From positions 1 through 14,930 of the forward strand of contig NZ_DASSES010000002.1 of assembly GCF_035695185.1 (NCBI RefSeq): a DNA stretch of 14,930 nt, given 5' to 3'. Shown here in pieces: positions 1-6,778 of the stretch. Position numbers and translations under genes: made by a program. Position 1 is the stretch's first letter, and the number at the start of each line of letters is the position of its first letter. The DNA comes from Frateuria_A sp035695185. GTDB taxonomy: Bacteria > Pseudomonadota > Gammaproteobacteria > Xanthomonadales > Rhodanobacteraceae. The notes beneath the pieces are model-generated. The model made no database searches. It saw only the letters and a list, made by a program, of their open reading frames with translations, and had not been told where the DNA came from.

Positions 1-236
1 AGCGAGCAGCCGCCGCACTGGCCGAAGTGCGCGCAGCGAGGTTCTACGCGATGCGGCGAGCGTTCCAGCACTTCGAGCGTCTCGGCCTCGTCGAAGTTGC
101 GGTGGCGCTTGCGGATGCCCAGGCGGACCTGCTCGCCCAGCAACGCCCCGCTGACGAACACGGTCTTGCCGTCAATGCGGGCGACCCCGCGGCCGTCATG
201 GGCGAGGTCGGTGATGGTGGCTATGGCTTCTTTCAT
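1..236 (-). CDS. rlmD: RlmD, 23S rRNA (uracil-C5)-methyltransferase, 5' part only
   Basis: Only the first 78 codons lie in the window; the gene runs off the left edge. The product should methylate C5 of U1939 (E. coli numbering) in 23S rRNA using S-adenosylmethionine. The visible part begins MKEAIATITDLAHDGRG, which fits an N-terminal TRAM RNA-binding domain (about residues 1-60). It is followed by C68, C74 and C77 in a C-x5-CGGC arrangement, the first three ligands of the 4Fe-4S cluster of the RumA/RlmD family. The methyltransferase domain is outside the window. The ATG at 236 fits the family N-terminus, although no strong Shine-Dalgarno sequence precedes it. A probable terminator lies just upstream, so the gene is likely transcribed separately from the ydbL-like gene. 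RlmC lacks a TRAM domain, which favours RlmD; another TRAM-containing paralogue cannot be fully excluded. Confidence 0.88.
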   Translation of the reverse strand, partial: MKEAIATITDLAHDGRGVARIDGKTVFVSGALLGEQVRLGIRKRHRNFDEAETLEVLERSPHRVEPRCAHFGQCGGCS

Positions 237-241
237 GGACT

Positions 242-277
242 CGACAAACGAAACGCCCGGATCGTTGGACCCGGGCG
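242..277 (-). terminator. Probable intrinsic terminator after the ydbH/ydbL pair
   Basis: On the minus strand a perfect 7-bp GC-only stem (CGCCCGG at 254-260 with CCGGGCG at 271-277, 10-nt loop) is followed by TTTCGTTT. It lies 25 bases past the stop of the ydbL-like gene and just before the rlmD start. The U-tract is interrupted and the loop is large, so it may be only partly efficient. A rlmD promoter would have to overlap it or lie upstream. Confidence 0.5.
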
Positions 278-302
278 CGGGTTGCAGGAGGGAGCGGGCG
301 GC

Positions 303-899
303 TTACTTGCGCTGCCAGGCGCCCGCGGCGTCCTGATAATACCAGCCACCGTGGGCGCGCTCGATCCAGCCCTTGGCGAAGGTCTGGCGGATCTGCGCTT
401 CCCACTCCGGATGGCCGTTGGCGCGGGCGATTTCCCGGTACAGCGCGTTGCGGTCGCGGTTCTCGTCGGCGATGGCGGCGTTGGCCTGGGCACGCTGGCT
501 GAGTGCGATCTTGCCGGCGTCGCGTACGGCCACCAGGCCGTCCTTGGTGAACCCCACCGCGCCGGCGTCGAGGAGCGCTTGCAGGGTGCTCTCGAAGCGT
601 GCCCGCATGCGCCCCCGGATCGCCTCGGTGGCCGGCGTCTGCACGCGGATGTCGGGCGTGTCGGCATAGGCGGCCGGCACCAGCAGGTCGAGCAGCATGG
701 CCGAGGGCCGGGCCGGCTCATGCTCCTGCGGTGCGGGCTTGCTGTCCTGCGCCGGCGCATTGCCCTGGTCGATCACCGTGCCGATGAAACGGTCGGCGGC
801 CTTCTGCGCGGCCGCCTCGGGGAAATAAACGTTGATGGTGACGCAGCCGACCAGGGCGACCATCACGGTGGTCAGCAGGACGTAGACGAGCTTGCGCAT
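303..899 (-). CDS. Lipoprotein with YdbL-type (DUF1318) domain
   Basis: This 198-residue protein starts with a lipoprotein signal: a hydrophobic stretch at residues 4-17, then L16-V-G-C19 as lipobox, with Val at +2, which suggests the outer membrane. TINVYFPEAAAQKAADRF follows the Cys. An Ala/Pro/Glu-rich linker (about 47-69) leads to a hydrophobic patch ending in AYAD (about 70-81), then a DUF1318-like helical domain ending in GWYYQDAAGAWQRK. In E. coli, YnbE (a small lipoprotein) and YdbL (periplasmic) are separate proteins working with the AsmA-like YdbH; here one polypeptide has both a lipid anchor and a YdbL-like domain, and it follows the YdbH-like gene by 24 bases. AGGAG (906-910) sits 6 nt before the ATG, supporting this start. 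The family call is from recognition of the sequence; the envelope phospholipid-transport role is inferred from E. coli. Confidence 0.75.
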   Translation of the reverse strand: MRKLVYVLLTTVMVALVGCVTINVYFPEAAAQKAADRFIGTVIDQGNAPAQDSKPAPQEHEPARPSAMLLDLLVPAAYADTPDIRVQTPATEAIRGRMRARFESTLQALLDAGAVGFTKDGLVAVRDAGKIALSQRAQANAAIADENRDRNALYREIARANGHPEWEAQIRQTFAKGWIERAHGGWYYQDAAGAWQRK

Positions 900-923
900 G
901 ATGGGCTCCTGAGGGGTTGGACG

Positions 924-2945
924 TCAGCGGATCTGGGGACCGCCGCCTTCGGTGGCCGCCTTCAGCCGGCTCACCAGGGTCGGCCAGTCGACCTCGTGCT
1001 GATGGCCGATGACCTGAAGGTGCGGCAAGCCGCTGCCATCGACGATAGTGTACCCGTCGCCGCTATTCTCCAGCCCGCTCATGTGGCAGACCGTGCCGGC
1101 CAGCCGGCAGTTGAGGCCGATGCGCTGGTAACCGAACGTCTTGAACAGCTTGAGCACGGCGCCCTGCAGGCCCGCGGCCATGCCGCCGCCACCGACGGAG
1201 GTGAGGTTGTTGACCGCGCGCTGGCTGATGCGCCCTCCTTCGTCGGCGAGCAGGTGCGCATCGAACGCGACCGGCTGCCAGTCGACCAGGCGCAGGCTGT
1301 CGATGCTCCCGTGCAGCGGACCGGTGATGCTGCCGAAGTCGAACACGCTGGTGATCGAGCCCAGGTCCAGCTGGCGGAAACCGACGTCTGCCGCCAGCAC
1401 CGGGCTGGGCCCGAATGGCTGCGTGAGCGCGAGCTGGGTGATGTCGACGAAACCGTTGAAGACATTGACCGACAGGCCGCCCGCCAGCTCCACCGTGTCG
1501 TCGACCCACCGCAGCGAGGGGATCGCGCCGCCGAGCGTGCCGGGGAATTGCGGCCAGCCCATCGCCTTGCTGAAAGCCGCCATGTCCACGCCGGTGACCG
1601 CCAGCGAGGCCTCCAGCCGCTTGCCCTTCGCCGCAGCGGGACGCCAGTCGAGTTCGCCCACGCGTACGGTCCCGCCGAGCAATCCCACGCCCAGCGGCTG
1701 GGTCAACCCGAGCGTGCCGCCCTGGCTGCGCCACTGCGCCCTGGCCGGGCCGAAAGGCAGGCGGTACAGGCGCAATGCACGCCAGCCGAGGCTGGTGGTG
1801 GGGCGATCGGCCTGGGCGGACCAGTCCAGCCCACCGTTGAGGTCGTCGATACCCAGCCGGCCATCGGCCGTCGCCAGGTAGAGATGGTCGGCCGAGAAGG
1901 CGAAGCCGTGCGGCCCGTCGGCGCGAAGGTCGAGGTTGCCGCTCAAGGCGCCGCGCGCATCCACGCCATGCAGGCCCAGCGTATCCAGCCAGGCTGCGCC
2001 GTAGCGGTCGTAGGCGGCGGGAAAACGGGCCTGGAAGCGCTCCAGGCGGAGCCGGGCCAGGTTGCCACGGGAGTCGAAGGCGAGCGCGCCGTCCAGCTGC
2101 AGCGCATCGGCATCGTTGACGCGCAGCCGATTGATCGCCAGAGCACCATCCTGGCCCACCGCAGCGACGTTGAGCTGCACCGGATGGTCCGGCAGCCTGG
2201 CGTAGATCGGGCCGAGCAGCAGCTCGCCGCCACGCAGGACGGCGTCCACGGTGAACCGGGCCGGGCCGCCCTGCGTGTCGATGCCCAGGCGGCCGTTGCC
2301 ATTCACGCCCTGCCCGGCCAGCGTGCCGGTGGGGCTGTCGAAGCCGACGCCAGCCAGCTTGAACTCGCCGGAGGACTGGATGCCGTTCTGGTGCACGTCC
2401 AGCGCCAGTTCGGCATCCAGCCGGCCGCCCGTGGGCCGTCCCGACCAGACCGTGCCGAGCAGGCCCGCCAGCCATTGGGCCGGCAGGTCCTTGAGGGTGA
2501 TCTGTGCGTGGCTGGTCTGGTCGAGCGGCACCCACGCACTTGCCGCCGCCGCGGCCTGCGCGATATCGGCCTGCAGGGTGTTGGCGCGCTCGTCGATCAC
2601 CAGGTGCACGTCCGAATTCCCGAGTGCGCCACCCGGCGCGCCGCGCAGGGCCAGCGTGCCGTCGAGCATCCAGCGCATCTGCAGGTCGCGCGACAGCATG
2701 CCCTGCAGGTCCAGCCCGACCCGGTGCCAGCCCATGGCGGCCACGTCCGCGCGCGCCGCATGGAGCTTGAGCATCAGCCCGCCTTTCTCGCTCTCGCCGA
2801 TGTGCAGGCTTACCTGCTGCAGCCGCACGCCGGGCATCGCGACCACCCTGGCGGTCACGTCGACATCCGCCCGCGCCGGCGCCGTCCATGCGGCAACGAG
2901 GAACAGGCCGAGGCACAGCAACAGGCGGCGGGAGGGCGGGAGCAT
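924..2945 (-). CDS. YdbH/AsmA-like envelope protein
   Basis: The 673-residue protein has an N-terminal hydrophobic signal (residues 8-22) with a possible signal peptidase I site after A24-R25-A26; if uncleaved it would act as an inner-membrane anchor. The rest is long, cysteine-poor and made of short alternating strands rich in Gly, Leu and Asp, as expected of the beta-taco fold of the AsmA/TamB group. The C-terminal part (GGRISQRAVNNLTSVGGGG, then FKTFGYQRIGLNCRL) is the most family-like, with a close Cys pair at 613 and 620. E. coli YdbH (about 880 residues) is one of three partly redundant AsmA-like proteins for phospholipid transport between the membranes; this protein is shorter. The lipoprotein gene with a YdbL domain directly downstream supports assignment to the YdbH branch. 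The ATG at 2945 has no clear Shine-Dalgarno. TamB or another AsmA relative is less likely. Confidence 0.65.
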   Translation of the reverse strand: MLPPSRRLLLCLGLFLVAAWTAPARADVDVTARVVAMPGVRLQQVSLHIGESEKGGLMLKLHAARADVAAMGWHRVGLDLQGMLSRDLQMRWMLDGTLALRGAPGGALGNSDVHLVIDERANTLQADIAQAAAAASAWVPLDQTSHAQITLKDLPAQWLAGLLGTVWSGRPTGGRLDAELALDVHQNGIQSSGEFKLAGVGFDSPTGTLAGQGVNGNGRLGIDTQGGPARFTVDAVLRGGELLLGPIYARLPDHPVQLNVAAVGQDGALAINRLRVNDADALQLDGALAFDSRGNLARLRLERFQARFPAAYDRYGAAWLDTLGLHGVDARGALSGNLDLRADGPHGFAFSADHLYLATADGRLGIDDLNGGLDWSAQADRPTTSLGWRALRLYRLPFGPARAQWRSQGGTLGLTQPLGVGLLGGTVRVGELDWRPAAAKGKRLEASLAVTGVDMAAFSKAMGWPQFPGTLGGAIPSLRWVDDTVELAGGLSVNVFNGFVDITQLALTQPFGPSPVLAADVGFRQLDLGSITSVFDFGSITGPLHGSIDSLRLVDWQPVAFDAHLLADEGGRISQRAVNNLTSVGGGGMAAGLQGAVLKLFKTFGYQRIGLNCRLAGTVCHMSGLENSGDGYTIVDGSGLPHLQVIGHQHEVDWPTLVSRLKAATEGGGPQIR

Positions 2946-2991
2946 GTGCCATCATTCTGCCAAAGCCAGCTGAACGACATGGATTTCGTCA

Positions 2992-3732
2992 ATGAGCACA
3001 GCCGCCTTCCTGCGTGACCCGCCACCCGGGAACCTTCCCCCGCCCTACGTGTTGGTGGCCGATGACGATCCGGCGAGCCGCCGCTTCCTCGGCGACGGGC
3101 TGCGTGCGCTGGGTGTGCAGGTGCACGAGTGCGCCGACGGGCAGATGGCGCTCGCACGAGCCGCCATCGAGACGTTCGACCTGCTCCTGCTCGACTGCCG
3201 CATGCCAGGTGCCGGCGCGCATGAGGTGCTGGCGGCCTTGCGCGCCGACGCCCAGGCCCGCTCGGCCGACGCACCTGCCGTGGCGACCAGCGCCGAGGTG
3301 TCGGCCGACGATCGCCAGCGGCTGCTGACCGCCGGTTTCAGCGATGTGCTGCTCAAGCCGTGCGAACTGGAGGCGCTGCGCCCATTGGTCTCGCTCGCCC
3401 GCACCAGCGGCCGCCGCGCGCCGTTGCTCGATGACGCGGCCGGCCTGGTCAGTAGCGGCGACCAGGGCACGATGCAGGCGCTGCGCGGCCTGTTGCGCGA
3501 GGAGCTCTCCACGCTGGTGCAGGAGCTGGACCACTTTTGCACGGACCCGCCCCGCCTGGTCGAACGCCTGCATCGCTTGCGGTCGGCCTGTGGTTTCTGC
3601 GGGGCATCCGCGCTGTCGCTGCAGGCGACCCACCTGCAGCGGCAGCTGGAGACCCGGGGCTCGGCCGTCGATGGAGCACGGGAGAGGTTCCGTCAGGCGC
3701 TGATCACGACGCTGGCAGCGCTGGATCGCTAG
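2992..3732 (+). CDS. Response regulator with receiver and C-terminal Hpt domains
   Basis: The 246-residue protein carries a receiver domain at about residues 19-136. It has the acidic pocket D24-D26, phosphoacceptor D68 in LLLLDCRMPG, T99/S100 at the switch position and K122 in LLKPC. There is no DNA-binding helix-turn-helix. The C-terminal helical part (about 155-245) contains HRLRSACGFCGA, which lines up with the Hpt signature HxLKGxxxxxGA and puts the phosphorylatable histidine at H194. The protein therefore looks like a phosphorelay part, taking phosphate on Asp and/or passing it through His, rather than a transcription factor. It is the only plus-strand gene here. It is divergent from the ydbH-like gene (46-bp gap) and convergent with recO (69-bp gap), with no histidine kinase in view. 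The ATG at 2992 has a weak ribosome site, so a start nearer the receiver is possible. Confidence 0.8.
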   Translation: MSTAAFLRDPPPGNLPPPYVLVADDDPASRRFLGDGLRALGVQVHECADGQMALARAAIETFDLLLLDCRMPGAGAHEVLAALRADAQARSADAPAVATSAEVSADDRQRLLTAGFSDVLLKPCELEALRPLVSLARTSGRRAPLLDDAAGLVSSGDQGTMQALRGLLREELSTLVQELDHFCTDPPRLVERLHRLRSACGFCGASALSLQATHLQRQLETRGSAVDGARERFRQALITTLAALDR

Positions 3733-3801
3733 CCGACTGCAAGGCCTGGCGCCTGCGGCGGTCTTCCGGCAAACCCAGGTGCAGCCCACGCTCTGCGATG
3801 G

Positions 3802-4521
3802 TCACTCCGGGGGGCGCCGCGACATGGCCGTGGCCAGCACACGCCAGGCGTGCAGTTCACCGCCACCCAGGTGGAAGCGGATCACCTCGCGCATCAGGCG
3901 GCGTAATGCCGCCTGTCCGGCGACCGCGGGGGGCTCGTCCATGGCCAGCGCCAGCAGGTGCTCGCCGAGGATCGCCCGCGGCGCATCGTTCGGACAGGCC
4001 ACCGGCCCATGCTCCACCTGATAGCGGTACCAGCCTTGCGCCGCCACCGGCTCGCCGCTGTCGGCATCGGTGTCCAGTTGCAGCGCATAGCCGATGGCCG
4101 CAAGCAGGTCGCGTTCGAACCGGCGCAGTTGCCAGGCCAGGGGGCCCGGGCCGGTGAGCCGCGGCAGGGTCCGCCCGTAGGCTTCGAACAGGTCGGGCAG
4201 CGGATCCTGGCGACCGGTCAGGCGCACCACCAGTTCGTTGAGGTAGAGCCCGGCCAGGCCAGCGTCGCCGGCCAGCCGTAGTGGCGCACCGGCGGGCTCG
4301 GCGCCGCGCAGGGTCGCCAGTTCGCCCCGCAGCGACAGGTCCAGCGCCAGCGGCTGGAACGGCTCGAGCTGTGCCCGTTGCAGCCGTGCCCGCTCGCGCC
4401 GGACGCCACGCGCGACCACGCCCAGCCGTCCGTGGTCCCGGGTGAGGCATTCGAGCAGCAGCGAGGTCTCCCGGTAGGGCCGCGCGTGCAGGACGTAGGC
4501 GGGCTGCTGGTCGATGAGCAT
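3802..4521 (-). CDS. recO: RecO, DNA repair and recombination mediator
   Basis: The 239-residue protein matches RecO in length and architecture. The N-terminal OB-fold is about residues 1-80 (LHARPYRETSLLLECLTRDHGRLGVVARGVR), followed by a helical C-terminal domain. RecO works with RecR and RecF to displace SSB and load RecA on gapped DNA in the cytoplasm. The Cys4 zinc site found in many bacterial RecO proteins is absent, as in E. coli RecO. It is the last gene of the minus-strand array, 104 bases downstream of era; the familiar era-recO order supports the call. pdxJ, which follows recO in E. coli, is not here; a convergent response regulator gene follows instead. The ATG at 4521 fits the family N-terminus but has no good Shine-Dalgarno. 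Confidence 0.92.
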   Translation of the reverse strand: MLIDQQPAYVLHARPYRETSLLLECLTRDHGRLGVVARGVRRERARLQRAQLEPFQPLALDLSLRGELATLRGAEPAGAPLRLAGDAGLAGLYLNELVVRLTGRQDPLPDLFEAYGRTLPRLTGPGPLAWQLRRFERDLLAAIGYALQLDTDADSGEPVAAQGWYRYQVEHGPVACPNDAPRAILGEHLLALAMDEPPAVAGQAALRRLMREVIRFHLGGGELHAWRVLATAMSRRPPE

Positions 4522-4625
4522 GACCGACGGTGGCGAGGATGGGGAACGGGGTGATCTTGAGGCGCTGGCGCTTGCCGTGCCAGTGAGGCCTTGCGCGGGA
4601 CGTCAGGCCCGCCACGCGCCCTGTT

Positions 4626-5555
4626 TCAGTCCGTATAACCGAGCTTCTTCAGCATCGCTTCGTCATCGACCCAGCCTTCGCGCACCTTCACCCACAGCTT
4701 GAGGAACACCTTGCGCTCGAACAACCGCTCCATATGGCGGCGGGCCGCACTGCCGATGGCCTTGAGCTGGGCACCGCCCTGTCCGATCACGATCGCCTTC
4801 TGCCCGTCGCGCTCGACCCAGATGACCGCGTGGATTTCGGCAACGCCGTCCTCGCGGTCCTTGAACTGCTCGATCTCCACCGTGGTCGCGTACGGCAGCT
4901 CCTGGTCGAGCCGGAGCATCAGCTGCTCCCGCACCATCTCGGCGGCCAGGAAGCGCTCGCTGCGGTCGGTGACCTCGTCCTCGCCGAAGACCGGTGGACG
5001 CACCGGCAGGCGCTCCAGGATCGCCCGCTCCAGTTCCTTCAGGCCCTTTTGCTTGAGGGCACTGACGTAGTGGATGTCGGCGAACTCGTGCCCGGCAGTC
5101 AATTCGGCAACGAACGGCAGCAGCGCCCCCTTGTCCTTGGCCAGGTCGACCTTGTTGATCGCCAGCAGCCGCGGCACGTTCTGCTCGACCAGTGCGGCGT
5201 ACAATGCCTCATCCTCGTCGGTCCAGCGGCCGGCTTCGATCAACTGCACCGCCAGGTCGACCTCGCCCATGGCGGTACGTGCGGCGCGGTTGAGGCTGCG
5301 GTTCATCGCGCGCTTGGCGCCGCGGTGCAGGCCCGGGGTATCCACGTACATCACCTGCCCCGCCTCGCTGGTCGCAATCCCGAGGATGCGATGGCGGGTG
5401 GTCTGGGGGCGTGGGCTGACGATGGAGAGGCGAAAGCCGATCAGTGCGTTGAGCAACGTCGATTTGCCCACGTTCGGGCGACCGACCAGGGCTACGGCGC
5501 CACAGCGGAAATTCTCGTGCGGCAGGTCGCCGGGAAATGCGGTTTCATCGTTCAT
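4626..5555 (-). CDS. era: Era, ribosome-assembly GTPase
   Basis: The 309-residue protein has all GTPase motifs of Era: G1 GRPNVGKST (25-33), the switch stretch SPRPQTTRHRI (47-57), G3 DTPG (72-75), G4 NKVD (134-137) and G5 SALK. A C-terminal KH domain follows, with GQGG as its GxxG loop, ending VDDEAMLKKLGY. Era binds the 3' end of 16S rRNA and helps assemble the 30S subunit. The open frame extends upstream to 5843, but the ATG at 5555 (MNDETAFPG) gives the normal Era length and places the P-loop near residue 25. The upstream extension would overlap rnc in another frame. The Shine-Dalgarno is weak (GGAA about 10 nt away). The gene sits between rnc and recO as in many Proteobacteria. Confidence 0.96.
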   Translation of the reverse strand: MNDETAFPGDLPHENFRCGAVALVGRPNVGKSTLLNALIGFRLSIVSPRPQTTRHRILGIATSEAGQVMYVDTPGLHRGAKRAMNRSLNRAARTAMGEVDLAVQLIEAGRWTDEDEALYAALVEQNVPRLLAINKVDLAKDKGALLPFVAELTAGHEFADIHYVSALKQKGLKELERAILERLPVRPPVFGEDEVTDRSERFLAAEMVREQLMLRLDQELPYATTVEIEQFKDREDGVAEIHAVIWVERDGQKAIVIGQGGAQLKAIGSAARRHMERLFERKVFLKLWVKVREGWVDDEAMLKKLGYTD

Positions 5556-5632
5556 GGAAAAAGGTTCCGGCGGACAGGAGGCAAAGCATGGCGCCGCCGC
5601 GCCGATGGCGCCAGCGGCGGGGGAAGCGGAAT

Positions 5633-6292
5633 TCAGGCAGGTGGCAGCGGCTCGGCCAACTGGCCGAGCACGATCTCCGCCGCGTCCTGCTCGGCGGCAC
5701 GCCGGCTCGGGCCGCTTGCGGCCGCGCGCAGGGGCGCCGGCTCGGCGATGCTGCAGGTCACGTCGAAGACCTTGGCGTGGTCCTCGCCGTGGCTGCCCGC
5801 CAGTTCGTAGACCGGCAGCGGCAGGCCGCGCGCCTGCAGCCACTCCTGCAGGCGGGTCTTGGCATCCTTGGAGGATTTGGGCAGGTCGGCCACGCGCCGG
5901 GCGAACAGCTCCCGCACGGTCTGGCGGCAGGCCTCGAATCCGCCGTCGAGGTAAACCGCCGCGACCAGCGCCTCGAACGCGTCGGCCAGGATCGAGTCGC
6001 GCCGGAAACCGCCGCTCTTCAACTCGCCCGAGCCCAGCTTCAGCCCATCGCCAAGCTCCAGCTCGCGCGCGACCACTGCCAGCGCCTGGCCATTGACCAG
6101 CTGCGCCCGCAACCGTGAGAGCTCGCCCTCGCTGGCGCGCGGGTGCGCCTCGAAAAGCATTTCCCCGACCACCGCGCCGAGCAGCGCATCGCCGAGGAAT
6201 TCCATCCGCTCGTTGTTCGGCCGCCCGGCGCTGCGGTGGGTCAGCGCCAGTTCGGCGAGCGAGGGATCACGGAAACGGTAGTCCAGCTTCAC
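5633..6292 (-). CDS. rnc: Ribonuclease III
   Basis: The 219-residue protein has the RNase III signature NERMEFLGDA, with catalytic acidic residues E31, D35, D104 and E107 (DSILADAFEALVAAVYLDGG), and a C-terminal double-stranded RNA-binding domain (about 147-214, KTRLQEWLQARG to SRRAAEQDAAE). It cuts double-stranded RNA, processing rRNA precursors and structured mRNAs. The start codon is GTG (6292-6290); the next in-frame Met (M30) lies inside the catalytic signature, so GTG must be used. The start lies 6 nt after the stop of the DUF4845 gene and lacks a clear Shine-Dalgarno, which suggests translational coupling. The length is close to the 226 residues of the E. coli enzyme. Confidence 0.96.
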   Translation of the reverse strand: MKLDYRFRDPSLAELALTHRSAGRPNNERMEFLGDALLGAVVGEMLFEAHPRASEGELSRLRAQLVNGQALAVVARELELGDGLKLGSGELKSGGFRRDSILADAFEALVAAVYLDGGFEACRQTVRELFARRVADLPKSSKDAKTRLQEWLQARGLPLPVYELAGSHGEDHAKVFDVTCSIAEPAPLRAAASGPSRRAAEQDAAEIVLGQLAEPLPPA

Positions 6293-6298
6293 TTGGCG

Positions 6299-6676
6299 TC
6301 AGAGCGGCACGTTGCCCTGCAAAGGTACGCTCTTGTCGAAGTGCAGCAGGAAGTCGATGTTGTAGATGAACGGGATCTGCTTGTCGTACGACACGCGCAA
6401 CTGCGTGCCGTTGCTGCGGTCAATGGTGATGTCCTGGGGCTGGATGGTCGCATCGTCCACGTACTGGAAACCCATCTTGAACAGGAGGTCCCGGCGGATC
6501 TCGTCCAGCGACTTGCCGTCGGCGCCCTCGGTCGAGACCTGGTTCATGGCCTTGGTCACGCCCATGTATTCGGAATAGGCCGGCACCAGCCTCATCGCCA
6601 TGTAGCCGAAGAAGGCCACGACGATCAGGATGACCAGAAACCCGATCAGGGTGATGCCCGTTTGCTTGCTCTTCAT
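6299..6676 (-). CDS. DUF4845 family membrane-anchored protein
   Basis: This small protein of 125 residues has one N-terminal transmembrane helix (about residues 8-30, ITLIGFLVILIVVAFFGYMA) and a periplasmic domain of about 95 residues ending in NVPL. It matches the DUF4845 family, commonly found between lepB and rnc in Pseudomonas and Xanthomonas relatives; the function is unknown. The N-terminus, KQTG then ITLIGF, resembles the type IV prepilin pattern (short basic leader, Gly, then a hydrophobic helix), but the conserved Glu at +5 is Gly here. The ATG at 6676 is preferred over upstream starts because the helix begins right after it and GAGGGG (6680-6685) lies just before. Its stop is 6 nt from the rnc start. 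Confidence 0.85.
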   Translation of the reverse strand: MKSKQTGITLIGFLVILIVVAFFGYMAMRLVPAYSEYMGVTKAMNQVSTEGADGKSLDEIRRDLLFKMGFQYVDDATIQPQDITIDRSNGTQLRVSYDKQIPFIYNIDFLLHFDKSVPLQGNVPL

Positions 6677-6679
6677 AGT

Positions 6680-6685
6680 CCCCTC
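6680..6685 (-). promoter_or_regulatory. Ribosome binding site of the DUF4845 gene
   Basis: GAGGGG on the minus strand lies 3 nt before the ATG at 6676 (GAGG core 5 nt away). It supports that start over the longer open frame reaching 6748. The spacing is rather short. Confidence 0.5.
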
Positions 6686-6741
6686 GCTATGCCGCTGCGG
6701 CGGCCGCTTCGTCTGCCATTCTCGCGCGCCACCCTGGCCTT

Positions 6742-6770
6742 GTGACACGCGCTTGAGTGGCGCCTGTCAC
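6742..6770 (-). repeat. Interrupted palindrome between lepB and the DUF4845 gene
   Basis: GTGACA (6742-6747) pairs with TGTCAC (6765-6770); after one mismatch, GCGC (6749-6752) pairs with GCGC (6760-6763) across a 7-nt loop. The hairpin begins 9 bases past the lepB stop. No U-tract follows on either strand, so it does not look like an intrinsic terminator. It could be an RNA stability or processing stem, or an operator-like site. The strand given is that of the likely transcript. Confidence 0.55.
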
Positions 6771-6778
6771 GTCCTGCA

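Noticed and set aside
1063..2955. A 630-codon minus-strand frame overlapping the ydbH-like gene
   Set aside because: It is an out-of-frame reading of the ydbH-like gene, very rich in Arg, Pro, Ala and Gly and lacking a usable signal or fold.
2946..2991. A promoter pair in the divergent gap between the ydbH-like gene and the response regulator
   Set aside because: TTGACG occurs on the minus strand just inside the response regulator, but no acceptable -10 element lies at the right distance; nothing clear is seen on the plus strand.
27..3017. A 996-codon open frame on the plus strand opposite the ydbL-like and ydbH-like genes
   Set aside because: It is antisense to two genes with clear signal peptides, Shine-Dalgarno and family features. 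High GC removes stop codons from the antisense frame. The translation is rich in Arg, Gln, His, Gly and Ala with no recognisable domain.
3733..3801. A bidirectional terminator between the convergent response regulator and recO genes
   Set aside because: A terminator is expected there, but I found no convincing GC stem followed by a T-run on either strand.
5556..5843. An N-terminal extension of era
   Set aside because: It overlaps the rnc coding region in another frame, is compositionally biased and would displace the GTPase P-loop far from the N-terminus. The ATG at 5555 gives the family length.
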